This document shows, in pieces, positions 25,401 through 36,904 of a stretch of 64,000 bases of DNA. The position numbers were made by a program, and so were the translations under genes. The notes under the pieces were generated by a model. That model ran no database searches and was not told the origin of the DNA. It worked only from the letters and a program-made list of their open reading frames with translations. Numbering within the stretch: the first letter of the stretch is position 1; every line of letters begins with the position of its first letter. The DNA is from Haematococcus lacustris. Its lineage: Eukaryota; Chlorophyta; Chlorophyceae; Chlamydomonadales; Haematococcaceae. The stretch lies in contig JASKMD010000024.1 of NCBI GenBank assembly GCA_030144725.1, positions 2,099,076 through 2,163,075 of the forward strand. The letters run 5' to 3'.

Positions 25401-28400
25401 CTGCCCTGCCCTGCCCTGCCCTGCCCTGCCCTGCCCTGCCCTGCCCTGCCCTGCCCTGCCCTGCCCTGCCCTGCCCTGCCCTGCCCTGCCCTGCCCTGCC
25501 CTGCCCTGCCCTGCCCTGCCCTGCCCTGCCCTGCCCTGCCCTGCCCTGCCCTGCCCTGCCCTGCCCTGCCCTGCCCTGCCCTGCCCTGCCCTGCCCTGCC
25601 CTGCCCTGCCCTGCCCTGCCCTGCCCTGCCCTGCCCTGCCCTGCCCTGCCCTGCCCTGCCCTGCCCTGCCCTGCCCTGCCCTGCCCTGCCCTGCCCTGCC
25701 CTGCCCTGCCCTGCCCTGCCCTGCCCTGCCCTGCCCTGCCCTGCCCTGCCCTGCCCTGCCCTGCCCTGCCCTGCCCTGCCCTGCCCTGCCCTGCCCTGCC
25801 CTGCCCTGCCCTGCCCTGCCCTGCCCTGCCCTGCCCTGCCCTGCCCTGCCCTGCCCTGCCCTGCCCTGCCCTGCCCTGCCCTGCCCTGCCCTGCCCTGCC
25901 CTGCCCTGCCCTGCCCTGCCCTGCCCTGCCCTGCCCTGCCCTGCCCTGCCCTGCCCTGCCCTGCCCTGCCCTGCCCTGCCCTGCCCTGCCCTGCCCTGCC
26001 CTGCCCTGCCCTGCCCTGCCCTGCCCTGCCCTGCCCTGCCCTGCCCTGCCCTGCCCTGCCCTGCCCTGCCCTGCCCTGCCCTGCCCTGCCCTGCCCTGCC
26101 CTGCCCTGCCCTGCCCTGCCCTGCCCTGCCCTGCCCTGCCCTGCCCTGCCCTGCCCTGCCCTGCCCTGCCCTGCCCTGCCCTGCCCTGCCCTGCCCTACC
26201 CTACCCTGCGCTGGGCAAACCTGGTTTAGCCTGGCTTCAACTAGGCTTAGCTGCCTTGTCACCCTGTCCTGCCACAGATCCCCTTCTCCAGGGACTTCAC
26301 CACCTTGCTGGACACTGCAGCAGCCTATGACCTGGCGGTGTCAGGCGATGCTCTGGCGTATGCAGAGAGCATTGGGCTCAGCGCCCAGCTCATCCCCCTG
26401 TGCCAGGCAAGCCACCCAGCATACTGAGCACCAGAGCGTACCTCCCCTATCACCCTTGTTACAAAACCCTCACACCTCACCAGCACCAGTTCAACTGCAC
26501 ACCTAGGCCAGGGTCCGCCATGCAAGTCATCAAGAGTGTCAATGCCAAGCAGCCATACCAGCCAATACGTCTTGTGTGTGTATGAAACTAGCGACAACAG
26601 CTAGGCCTGGTCCAGCAATAAGCTTGTGGTCAGCAGCCTTGTCCACACCTAAACAGCAATGTCTCAGTGCAGATGTTGATGGCTGCGGCAAGGATGATTT
26701 TGGTGATGATGGTATTCGTGGTGGTGATGTTTGTGCAGGTGCTTGCAGTGTCTTAAATGCCCAGTGAAGCCACTGGCAATGTTGTGATTGCAACTGTTGA
26801 TGGGTGGTGGGGTGGGGTTTGTGGTTGTGATGATGGTGTTTGTGGTGGTGGTGGTGCAGGTGTTTGCACGTGTCAGTCCAGAGCAGAAGGAGCTGGTGCT
26901 GGTGACCCTGAAGGCGCATGGCCGCACCACCCTTATGTGCGGTGACGGCACCAACGACGTGGGCGGCCTCAAGGCAGCGCATGTGGGCGTGGCGCTCCTA
27001 TCCGCCACTGACTCAGCGGTGGGTCCCCCTCTCGGTCGCTCCCCTGAGGGCATGCCTACTACCTCGCAAGCCCCTTCTCCTTCAACCTGACCCTTATCAC
27101 CTGCAAGCCACCCACGTTCCCTGCCTTCTAGCTACACTCCCCACCCCTTTTGCCACCTTCTGTACTCCTGCACGCTTGCAGGGTCATGCGGGGTCGCACA
27201 CAAGTCATGTCGTGCTGCATGTAATGTGTAGCAGTGTGCTCTATACAGCACTGTGCCTTGTCTGTGAGTCATATGTCGTGCCCCTGCACAGATCAAGGCA
27301 TTGAAGGCTAAGAAAGCCGAGGCTGCCAAGAAGCTGGAGCTGGAGGCAGAGAACAGCAGCAAGCGCAAGGCCAAGGCGGGCGCAATGGTTGCGGCAGGGC
27401 CTCCCGCCCCACCTGCCCTGGGGCCTGACGGCAAACCCAAAAAGTGGGTGCGTGAAATGACCATGGAGCAGGCCACCCTGCAAGGGCCAGCGAGGGTCAG
27501 GGTCAGCAGGGGCTGGGGGGCTGGGGGGCAGAGAAGTGGCTGATTCCCCAGCTTGGTCAGCCAGCGCTTCTGGTGTTGCTGCAGCCCACCCTGCAGGCGC
27601 TGCTCCTGCTAGTGCTTTGCCAAGAGTGTGGTACGGCTGCAGCTGGGGCAGCAGCTGGGTCTCCTGGGTGTGCTGCCACTCCCAGGTGTTCTTATTCCAC
27701 TGCTGCCGCTGGTCCATGCAGGATGGCACTTAGTGGTAGTAGCAGCAGCATCACAGCGACAGTAGCACTTGCCATGTTAGGGACAGTGGCTACCTCATCA
27801 GCTACAACAGCAGCAGCCACAAGCAGCTTAGCAGCAGGAGCAGCAGCAGCCCCAAGCAGGAGCAGCAGCAGCAGCACACTGTGGTGTGTGCGGGCTCATC
27901 AGGTCCAGAGGTGGGCCAGGGTGGTGGTTGCGTGGTGTGCAGGAAAACACAAGGTCAGGAGATGCTGGACCGTATGCGTGCTGCTGGACGGCCGGTCACC
28001 CCTGCCATGGAGAACATGGCCAAGTGGATGGACCAGATGGAGGTCGACACAGCTGGGGAGGTGCCCATGCTGAAGCCAGGTGACCAGCAGCCCCAGCCAG
28101 CACACTGCCGTGGCGTGTGTGTGCCATAAGCCTTGGCCCTGCACCACAAACTCAGCAAACCCTGTCCACCACGTTCCCCCTACCTGAGTAAAGAAGGGGA
28201 TAGCCCTTTCCTCCCAAGCTAGCGTGGTGGTGATTGCTGTTCTCCGCTGCTGTAGCCATTGGAAAGGCTTGACGAAGGGCCCTGCTGCTGCTGCTGCTGC
28301 TGAAGCTGCTGCTGCCTCCAGCATCCTGGTGCTACTGCCCCCCCTCACCTGACAGGCCCACTGGTCTTCATGACCTGCAGCTGGTGCTCCCCCTCCCCTG

Positions 28401-31121
28401 TCGACCCCCTGTGGTGCTCCCCTCCCTTGTTGACTGTAGACCCCATGTGGTGCTCCCCTCCTGGCTTGGCCCAGGTGACGCCTCCATGGCCTCCCCCTTC
28501 ACCGCCAAGGCATCCAGTGTGCTGCCCTGCACCGACATCATCAAGCAGGGCCGCTCCACCCTGGTCACTACCGTACAGGTCAGGGCGCCGGGCCCAGCAT
28601 TGCTGCAGTCAATGCACGCAGTGGTGAAACTCAGCGGTGCTGACGTACACTGCTACAACCTGCGCTGCTGAGCCTCGTGCGCACTGCTGCCCTCTTGCTG
28701 CACTAGTCATGGGCCCTGCATGTGAGCCTCATGCCTGCTGCTGCACCTGATGGTGCAAGTAATGGTGCCCTTGTGGGTGGGCGTCATGTTTGCTGCTGCT
28801 GCCTCCTGCCCTGGGGCTGTTGTGCACTCATGCCCCTGACCCACGCAGGATGGTGGGGTGACCGGTGGGGTTGCAGGCAAACAAGAGCAGGCAGGCAGGA
28901 GCGCTCCCTCCTGCCCCTGCCTCTGCCACATCACAACTGTCGTCACCTCTGGCACTGGCTGCTGCATGCTCTGCGAATGGTCTGCCCTGCAGATGTTCAA
29001 GATCCTGGGCCTCCTATGCCTCTCCACGGCCTATGGCATGTCAGTCATGTACCTGCAGGGCGTCAAGCTGTCAGACTCCCAGGTCCGAATCACAACAACA
29101 GGCACAAGCACAACAACAGGCACAACAACAGGCACAATCACAGGCACAACCACGGGCACAGGCACAAGGCTGGGATCCCATGCCATGCCCAGGTCCTTTT
29201 GAAGCACTGCCACCGGCACCCCACCCACCAGCTGTCGCAACAATGACATCTCCCACTTTGCCCTTCTGCAGCACATCTTGTCACATATCCAGCCTGCCTG
29301 GTCTGAAGGCTGCCTACATGCACCAAACACAACTGCTGTGTTGTGCTGTGCTGTGCTGGGGTGCGGAAGCAGGCCACCACCAGCGGCATGCTGACCGCTG
29401 CCCTCTTCTTCTTCATCAGCCAGGCCAAGCCCCAGGACACGCTGTCACCAGTGCGCCCTCACCCAAACATCTTCACGCCCTATTTCTTCATCTCCCTGCT
29501 GGGCCAGTTCAGGTGAACGGGGAAGCTCATCTGCATTACTTTCTATTGTAAGATAGTACCTCGCTATCCCTCTGGCTTACTTTCCTTATATAGGAAAACC
29601 AGGTTGCTGATCATTTTGAAGTCACGGGGTTTTTAAAGACACAACATATATGCAGGGTCAGCGACGTTGCTGCTGCTCAGATCCCTGCTGCTGCTGCCGC
29701 TGCTCAGCTTAACCCTTGGCATGCCCTTGTTGGCACTTATGCTGCGGTGGCTTCTGGTGGTGTGTCTGCCTGCAGCGTGCACCTGGGCCTGCTGGTGTAC
29801 ATGTACCAGCTGGCGCTGGCAGAGATGCCTGAGGGCGACCGGCTGCAGGCTGACGCCACCTTTAAGCCCAACCTCGTGAACAGTGTGACCTACATGGTGG
29901 AGGCATTCATTCAGGTGTGGGCAACCACCCATCCCGCCACCCACCCACCCTCACCCAGCACTAAGGCTGGAGCATGGGTGAGCATCCCTAGCCCTTCTCT
30001 CAACCACCCAGGACCAGCCCACCATGTGGCACCTGCACAGCAGCAGCAGGGTAGTGGTGCAGCCCTGGCCAGCGCGGTGATGGTGGGTGGTAGCCCTTGT
30101 TTACAGGTTGCAGGTGTGCAGCCCTCCATGACTCCTGTGCTGTCAGGGCCGGCTCACCCCTCACCCTCCTTCTTGCCTTGGCCTCCACAGTTGTCCACCT
30201 TCACGGTCAACTACATGGGCCACCCCTTCAACAACTCCATCTTGGAGAACAAGACCATGTTCAACGTGCTCAAGTGGATGACCATCTTCTTGCTGCTCTT
30301 GCTGTTTGACATCATCCCAGGTAATCATCTCTTACTCTTCCTGATGCCAGCTGTGCTGAGGGATAGAGGTGACAGGCAGGGAGAAGGCTTTGTGTACGTA
30401 TCCTTGGGAAGGCAGCAGGGCTATTGCAGTTGACAGCCTGCAGCGCAGCCCTGTCCTTGCCCTACTCTTGCCCCACCCCTGCCAATCCAGATCTATGTGC
30501 ACATGACACGCCTGCTTCACATGTGGGCTGCTGTTGTTGGGCTGCTGTGACCGCTGCAGGGCTGGGAGAGATGTTTGGCATGGTCGTCATCCCGCACCAC
30601 ATCCGCCTGCGGCTGGTGGTTCTGGGCGCTGCCATGTTCCTCTTCAACTACAGCCTGGAGAATGTGAGCTGAGGGAGTGTGCACAGCCTACACAAGCTGC
30701 GCATGCAATTGTTTACTCTACCTCCACCTACCCTGCACACCAAACATGCTGGCACCTTAGGAGGCACTGATAAGCATGAGCATCCTTGCTTGACTGCCCC
30801 TCTGGTTGGCAGCTGGTCATTGCATACCCCAGCTATGTGCACGTATGCTACGTCAGCCATGTCAGCCATGCAGTACACTACACGCACTACTGGCATTCAG
30901 GCTGTTCAACATCCACTGGATGTGCCTAGCTCAACTACATCGTGTGCCCCTGCTGTGATGAGCACTGTGGGCCTCCCTGTGGACTGGCCATCCCTGTGCA
31001 GGCCCTGCGCCGCATCTTCCCAGCACCCATCCCACCAGAGAAAGGCTACATGCAGTACTTGCCAGGGAAGAGAGGCAAGAAAGTCCCTCTGTCACGGCTG
31101 GAGGCAAAGAAGGAGCTGTAG
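16410..31121 (+). CDS. P5A-type ATPase (ER transmembrane-helix dislocase), 29 exons, about 1257 aa
   Basis: Homologue of yeast Spf1, plant PDR2/MIA and animal ATP13A1, ER P-type ATPases known to extract misinserted transmembrane helices. Exons in phase: 16410-16573, 16654-16861, 16982-17089, 17223-17381, 17877-17914, 18542-18667, 18957-19033, 19355-19438, 19903-20044, 20433-20625, 21248-21421, 21834-22025, 22214-22412, 22994-23091, 23642-23725, 24052-24165, 24582-24695, 24953-25012, 26278-26406, 26860-27018, 27292-27495, 27959-28079, 28475-28578, 28993-29082, 29373-29512, 29776-29914, 30191-30320, 30560-30663, 31002-31121. Motifs: LTGES 320-324 (actuator), PPELP 455-459 (P5A signature in M4), DKTGTLT from phosphorylated D498, KGAPE 611-615, TGD 707-709, GDGTNDVG 849-856. 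A Lys/Ala/Glu-rich insert follows (about 875-1000). The C-terminus KKEL fits the KKxx ER-retrieval rule. Introns after exons 3 and 19 start with GC. Least certain: the 16574-16653 intron, the end of exon 17 and the exon 21/22 junction. Confidence 0.93.
17535..17722. repeat. Degenerate TTAGGG-like tracts in ATPase intron 4
   Basis: GGGTAGGGTTAGAG...GGGTTAGGGTTACG at about 17545-17577, and GGGGTTAAGGTTAGAGTTAGG at 17699-17719. Short and imperfect, so interstitial rather than a chromosome end. Confidence 0.7.
22931..23302. repeat. 57-60 bp inverted repeat flanking ATPase exon 14
   Basis: The arm 22931-22990 (CTGCACAGTCCTTACC...CCTGCCTG) is matched in reverse complement by 23246-23302 with a few mismatches and a 3-nt gap. 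The left arm covers the polypyrimidine tract up to the acceptor of exon 14; the right arm lies in intron 14. The 98-nt exon is in the loop. Confidence 0.85.
23405..23570. repeat. Three copies of a GCAACAAAGTCTGCT motif (two direct, one inverted) in ATPase intron 14
   Basis: AATGCAACAAAGTCTGCT occurs at about 23425-23442, CTTGCAACAAAGTCTGCT at about 23487-23504, and the inverted form AGTAGACTTTGTTGCGAGGG at about 23532-23551. It could be a small foldback repeat. Function unknown. Confidence 0.65.
24305..24562. repeat. 15-bp minisatellite (GCTGCTCCAGCTCCT)n in ATPase intron 16
   Basis: About 17 head-to-tail copies with A/G and C/T variants (CTCCAACTCCT, CTCTAGCTCCT). The array is open in several frames and would read as an Ala-Pro repeat, but it lies between well-supported exons 16 and 17 and is intronic. 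Confidence 0.9.
25062..26207. repeat. (CCCTG)n pentanucleotide tract, about 229 perfect copies, in ATPase intron 18
   Basis: An uninterrupted CCCTG array of about 1145 bp, ending in a few CCCTA variants, between exon 18 (ends 25012) and exon 19 (starts 26278). Because 5 is prime to 3 and the unit has no stop in any phase, all six frames stay open through it, which produces large spurious ORFs. The opposite strand reads CAGGG, with G-triplets spaced by CA. Confidence 0.98.
29090..29170. repeat. ACAGGCAC/ACAACA-type short repeat in ATPase intron 24
   Basis: Imperfect ACAACAGGCAC units repeated about eight times just after the exon 24 donor. A similar ACAAGC-rich stretch lies at 18710-18770 in intron 6. 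Confidence 0.75.
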
Positions 31122-31677
31122 GGCCACCCCAGAGTCGCTAGCCTCCTGACCCAGGCCGGCAATGCAGGCCCCTGGACTCAGCCACTGAGCCGTGGCTTCA
31201 GCCTCTCCACGTCTGTGCTCTCGACTGTCGCTGCCAGCGGCAGCACCCATCACTGGCCAGTTGCAGAGCACTGTTGTGCTACAAAGTGCAGCACCATCGC
31301 TACAGCCGCCTGAACGTCCACAGCTGTTGTGTCCACACGCAGCTGGGGCAGGTCGGGCAGTGCCTGGTTCCACGCCCAGCACCCCTCGTAGCTGCAAAGG
31401 CCGACAGCAGGCAGCAAGGGAAGGATGGCGAGGCAGGCCATACCCACAGCACGCCCACAAACAAGGGAGGGGGACAAGTCTGCAGGCCCCTGCCCCTTGC
31501 CTCGCCGCCAGTCCCCAACACCCCAGACTGGCCCCTCCACCCCTGCCTCCCTCACCCTTGGCTCTCCTTTCTTCACTCCTGCCCACTCAACATAGGTAGG
31601 GAGGTGGGCAGCAGGGACAGACAGCAAGCACAGGAGGAGCCTCAAGAGCCAAGCAGCACAACAGCAGCTCCTGGCCA
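31122..31677. other. Convergent 3' region between the ATPase and the kinase-like gene
   Basis: About 556 bp between the ATPase stop and the last possible stop of the minus-strand gene. A TGTAA motif on the plus strand at 31729-31733 could be the ATPase poly(A) signal; if so, the two transcripts overlap tail to tail. No other gene seen. Confidence 0.4.
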
Positions 31678-32523
31678 TTAACATGGCCAGTGTGAATAGT
31701 GTGGGGCTTCCCTCCTGAACTCCTGAAGTGTAAGAGAGGCTGAGCAGCTCCACAGCTGTCTACTTGAGTGTTGGCTGCAGGGATGGGCGGCATGCCTGAC
31801 AACAGCCTGGCAGCACAGCTTGGCAGCCACCTGTAACCCCCACCTGTTGATCAGGCTCGTCAGCTCAGCCCAGGAGGCAGGCTTGTGGCAGGCCGCAGGG
31901 GGTTGCAAGGCATTGCGCTGCACCAGCCGAGCTCTCCAGGTGGCCTCGTCAGCGCACACACACTCCACTAGCAAGACTCTGGCGCCGTGCTGCAGGCAGT
32001 GGTGTGCTACAGGGTGACGGGGAGTGAGAGGAGGTGGCTGGTGACTGTGCTTCAGTGGGCACATCTATGGGGGTGCTTACACGTGTCATGGGGCTGGCAG
32101 TGAGGGCGGCAGGGTGGGGCTCCAGGCTTACTTGTCTGGCGAGCTCTTGTGCTGTTTGGTAGAGGTGGAGGCGTGCAAGTGGGCAATCCACGACGACACT
32201 AAGGCCAAGGGATAGCTGTCGGGAGGCAAAGCTGAACATGCATGAATAGGCAGCAGTGTTTAAGGCTGCCGCGTCCACCCATGCTGCCAATGACTGCAGC
32301 TGGTCCCGTACGTCGTCTTTATCTGCCAGTGGCCAGCCCAACTGCTCCGCAGCACCCCTGTATAAAACACCTATCGAAGCTGTGAGTTTGCCCTGATCTA
32401 AAACTTCAGCTGTTGGGATCAGGCATGGTGGCGCAATGTAGCCTACTCTGCTATGGACGACTTGCCCACGCAAGGGTGCCCCTTCAGCAACAGCAGGATT
32501 GGCTTGTGGGTTGGTGTGGCCAT
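31678..32523 (-). CDS. P-loop kinase-like protein (AAA_33-type small ATP-binding domain)
   Basis: Three exons splice in phase on the minus strand: 32523-32447, 32132-32357 (transcribed from 32357 down) and 31989 down to a stop at or before 31678. Exon 1 encodes MATPTHKPILLLLKGHPCVG followed by KSSIA, a Walker A motif (GHPCVGKS). Exon 2 has WPLADKDDVRDQL, the LID/acidic block typical of small P-loop kinases, then LSLGLSVVVDCPLA, a Walker-B-like strand. Exon 3 has ARVLLVECVCADEATWRARL, then RNALQPPAACHKPASW, as in AAA_33 kinases. An in-frame upstream ATG at 32634 would add 37 residues; I chose 32523 because conserved sequence begins right after it. The last about 45 residues (after INRWGLQ) look non-conserved, and the true end may be earlier. 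The substrate is unknown: relatives phosphorylate small molecules or nucleotides. It is divergent from the DUF789 gene and convergent with the ATPase. Confidence 0.7.
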
Positions 32524-33493
32524 TGGCGGAAACAAGGTGTGTGCACTCAGCGCATCAGACACTGTTGCAGAGCGCATTGCGCTTCTTTCCGTGAACAGTT
32601 TGCCCATTTGCGAGAAAAAATTAAAGTGTCGCAAGTCCGTGTGGCGTTAGTTTAGCCCAGACCCTGGCCTGTCAGGAGGAGCAAACCAGCAAAACTTGAC
32701 GCATTGCCTGAGAACCCGAGTGCACACTTGCGCCATCGCCGCTGATACCCCCGGTCCGGACACAGCTGCACGGTCACAACACGTTAGTACAGACGTCCCA
32801 TGGACGTTTCTCCTCTACGCGCGCAGGGCATCGCAGACCTCGTCTTTGAGCAGTTGGAAGCAGCGACAGCTTGCGCCAGCCTCTGCAGCTTTTAGCTCTT
32901 GACCTTTCTGCACGCTCGACCTCGTAACCTAAGAGCGTGGCAGCCGCAGCCTTCCTGCGATAGACCAGGAAGCGACCTGTTTGTTTCGATTCCTCGTCAA
33001 GGCGCCTGGGTCACGCGCTGTATCAGACTTGCAGCAGGTGATCTGGCTTCGTCCGTCATGGGGTCATGCAGCTGTTCCTAATAGATCCTCATGTACTTGC
33101 CTGTAGGAGCAATCTTTCAACATCGACACAGCAGGGCAGCTGCCTTGCGTAGGAACAGTGGCACTGTCTGTCACTGCCGTCAGCCCTACGCCAGCACTGG
33201 ATGACACGCAGCTGTCGTTGTGGTCACAAACGTTAGCCAGCAGCCGGCAGCAGCACCAGCCTCCTGCCATGGAGCCGCTGGTCATGCAAGCCGGCCTTAG
33301 CGACAACATAAGCTCCAATTCCATCCAAGGTGGCCAGGATAGCAGATTGCTCACGCCATTGCCCACTCATAGCTGCATTTGCATCTTAGCAGCTTAACAT
33401 TCATAAGAGTCCACCTTTGCTCCTTAACAACCAGTTCACTTAGTGCTACCTCGTGTAGGGTTGTGCAAGTGCCACTTTATTACAATGTGATCT
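32524..33493. promoter_or_regulatory. Probable divergent promoter region between the kinase-like and DUF789 genes
   Basis: The two genes are transcribed away from each other across this 970-bp interval. No strong core-promoter motif is visible. A plus-strand ORF at 33158-33397 could belong to a 5' exon or UTR of the DUF789 gene, but no splice join was found. Confidence 0.35.
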
Positions 33494-36400
33494 GTGCTGC
33501 CGCCTAGCTGTTGTGCAACACCCACCAAGCTGGGTAGCCGCCTGACCAAAGATTTGGCCTGCCCTGTAGTGAGGCACGCTGCTGGGCATCAGGAGTCTGC
33601 CGGCCCTCACCATAACTGCCAGCCCAGCAGCCAGGCAGTGGGTAGCACAGCGGTGGAGAGCATGCCCCGCCAGCCCTCACAACTAGAGTGCAGCAGCGGC
33701 CTGCTTCCACCCACCAGCAAGGGCGTGAATGGCCGCATCAGGAATGGGATGCACGGGGCCCACAGCGGCCATCAGCCCTGGTACCCAACGGCCAATGGGC
33801 ACCACAAACGAGCTTCCAGCCTCGGCTCCAGTCCAGCCTTTCCCGACAGCCTCCAGCCAGTCGGTGCAGCTGGGGCCAAGGACAGCAGCATAGACATGGC
33901 AGGGCAGCCGCATGCTAGTGGGCACAGCGGGCCAGTGGGTCTGCCTGCCTACCCACTAACACAGCTGCTACTACAGCCACAGCTTGACTCGGACGTGGGG
34001 CACCAGGCCAGGCTCCGCCACAGCTACAGTGCAGCCAGTTTGAACACCCAGCCCGCGGCACTGCAGGGTCCTGCAAGCCACAGCCCTGGCATGCAGCAGG
34101 GCGAGGCAGGGGCAGGCAGCGCCAGCCTTGCCAAGGGCGCAGGCGCACATCAGCAGCGTGGCCTGGGTGGCTTTGCCCCTGGCCGTGACACTGGGTTTGC
34201 TCACAGTCATAAAGGCGGTCGAAGCAGTTACAGCAGCCTTGTCCCAGCTGCTGTGGGCAAGTGGCCTACGGGGGGCCGCAACGGCACCTATGTGAAGGGC
34301 CAAGGCAAGGGCAGCATGGACGACCTGCTGTTGCCCATCTCGCAGCAGCAGCCCCAACACCAGCCGCAGCCGCCGCAGCCGCCACAGCACCCTCAGCAGC
34401 AGCTATCTTACCAGCAGCCTGCAGCCCAGCCCCGCTCCTCCTCACGCCCTGCGCCCAGCCACACCCGGGGGACAGGTCAAGAAGGCGGCGTGCAGCCCTG
34501 CACCGCACCCGGGCCCCAGCAGCAGCTGTCCCACCAGCCCTCCGCCTCCTCCGACCTGGAGCGGCTGATGGTGCAGGTGACCCCCATGATCTCCTTGGAC
34601 TGCAGCGGCCAGCCTGTGGCCCAGGCGCTGCGCAGCTTGACGCTGGACGCGGTGTGGCGCTTTTACGCTGAGCCCAGCGTGTATGGGAGAGAGGTGGGCT
34701 GCAGGGTGGATTGCAGCCAGGCCTGCAGCGGCCACACTTCTTGTCATCGTCACCATCACATGGTTGACTAGCATGGTCGTCACCATGACATGGTTGACTA
34801 GACCATGCAGCCAGCAGGAAACCAGCTGGAGCTGAGGCCGTGCTGCTGACTGCTGCCACCAGGGACCCCTTGTGACTGTCACCGTCTGTTGTACTGGGGG
34901 GCTTTGCGGTTGCTGGTGGTACAGCCTGTGTAGGTGTAGGTCCACATCAAGCGCCTGTACTCCCCACCCTGATGGAGTAGCATCTGTCAGCCACAGGCTC
35001 TGTGACACCCACCTTCCCTATCATCATGACACCAGCCTTCAACCAACCAACCAACCAACTAACCTACCTTGCTCGCCCCCATGTTGAGTAGCCCTGGCCG
35101 CAACCCATGTGCTGCTCTCCAACCTACCCACAGCCCCCTACCCACCTTGGGTGGGCAACTGAACTGTTGGCTGGACAGGCCTTGTGGACCCCCCTGCTGG
35201 CAGTGACTGCCCTGGCCCCCTGCCCCTGCCCCTGCAGGTCTACACCCTAGGGGGTGCCAGGGGCCCCTCCCTGTGCTACTTCGTGCCCTACCTGTCGGCC
35301 ATCCAGCTCTTCACCGCTGCATCTCCCCGGGTGGGTCGTCGCTGCCTTTCGCTGCCCGTAAGGCTCAGCCAACCGCTGGGCTGCTCTACCCTGACGCACT
35401 GCTGCTATAGCTGCTAGGCTGCGGCGGATAGGAAGTGCTGTGCAGAGCAATGGTGTGTGTGGAGAGGAGTGTGTGGAGGGGTGTGTGCAGTGCATGCGCA
35501 TGTCTGCTGGTCTGCGAACAGCAGCATGGGGCAGCAGCGAACACTGAGAAGCCAGCCTCCAGCAAATCAGGGCAGCCATGTAATGAAGGTGGCAGAGGTG
35601 GCAATGTGAAGGCCTCTCACTCGCTAGACCTCTCAGCAGCTCGACCTAGCCAGCTGATCCATGTGGGTCCCTCTCGCTGCCAGACAATCAAACCTGCCTG
35701 CAGGGTCAGCTCCAGTTGTGCAGCGCAGTGCTCGCTCGCTCAATGACCAGTGCAGCAACACCAGCAACAGCACACCTGCTGCATGTACGCGCATGCCATG
35801 TAAGACGTTGTCCCGGTGAGTTTGGGGCTGGCTGTGTGTGGCTGGCGACTGGCCACTAGGGGCTGCTGCTGCTGCTGCTGCTGCCCGGCTGGCTGGCTGC
35901 AGGACCCTGGCACCAGCCGCCTGTATGTCAGCGACACGGAGGGCTGGCCCAAACACATGCACCTGCGGTTCGAGCACTTTGAGACAGAGCTGCCATTCAA
36001 CCGCTACCCCCTGTACGAGCACATTAGCCTGCTGGCCCGCCAGCAAGCCGCAGCAGCCGCACCCCGCACAACCACCACCACCACCACCGCCACTGGCATA
36101 CCAGCCCCAGCTCCTGCCACCTCCCCAGAGTCAGAGTCCCTTACCCAGGCCCCTGGGCAGCACCGTCAGCTGGCTGGGAGCACACAAGGCGGTGGAGACA
36201 GCAGCGCCAGCAGCAGCCGGCCACCGAGCCGCGGCCCGTCCTTAGACGCAGGCAGTGGGGGCCCATCCTCCAGCAGCACTCCAGGCCTGGGCCCCGGACC
36301 AGCCCAGCTGGCAGACCCTCAGGCCGGGTCAGGTGGTGGTGTGCTGCACGCCATGCACATCGCTGACCTGCACCCTGCGTCTTGGTATGCGGTGGCCTGG

Positions 36401-36904
36401 TACCCCGTATACCGCATCCCAGACGCGCCCCTGAACGCCCGCTTCCTCACCTTCCACAGCTTTGCACCCTTGGTGGCAAGCATACAGAACACGCTGGCTG
36501 CGCTGCAGGACGGCCAGCAGCGGCCCATGCAGGTGCTCCCGGTGGGCATTGTGGGCTTGAAGTGGTATAACATGTTTGGGGAGCGCTGGCTGGAGCCGCT
36601 GACGGTGGATGGGCCAGGAGGCCAGGTCACCAGCGTGCTGCGAGGGCAGGAGGAGGCACAGCAGGCAGCAGGCAGCGCGGGGTACGGAGCCTGGACCCCC
36701 ACGGGCCAGCCTAGGTGGCAGCAAGTGCAGGCACAGCAGATGGATCTGCAGTTTCAGGCTCATTTGTCGGAGCTGCAGACAACAGCAGAGAGGCTGGCTC
36801 GTGGCCATGGGCTGCGGCTGCTGGGGCAGATGGGCGCTGAAGAGGTGCGGTTGCGGCACCCTGATTTTGAATTCTTTGACTCGCGCAGCATAGCGCGAAC
36901 CTGA
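33494..36904 (+). CDS. DUF789 family protein
   Basis: Three exons in phase: 33494-34693, 35238-35330 and 35903-36904 (about 764 aa if M at 33494 is used). Residues 1-350 are low-complexity, rich in Gln, Pro, Ser and His, and probably disordered. The conserved region starts at LERLMVQVTPMISLDC and continues with exon 2, GPSLCYFVPYLSAIQLF. It resumes in exon 3 with HLRFEHFETELPFNRYPLYE, then LHPASWYAVAWYPVYRIPD and FLTFHSF. These match the DUF789 family of plant proteins, where ...YYVPYLSGIQLY..., ...LLFEYFE... and ...SWISVAWYPIYRIP... are typical. A linker of about 110 residues in exon 3 (Thr, Pro, Ser-rich) interrupts the domain. Function unknown in all organisms that I know of. A TGTAA at 37344-37348 may be its poly(A) signal. 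An additional upstream exon is possible. Confidence 0.8.

Noticed and set aside
24857..26506. Very long ORFs (up to 549 codons) through the CCCTG tract on both strands
   Set aside because: The 5-bp unit has no stop in any phase, so ORFs are unavoidable; flanking ATPase exons 18 and 19 show that it is intronic.
31678..32523. Zeta-toxin-type kinase
   Set aside because: The P-loop fold is shared, but nothing beyond the general kinase motifs points to a toxin, and there is no antitoxin partner. It is described as an AAA_33-like kinase.
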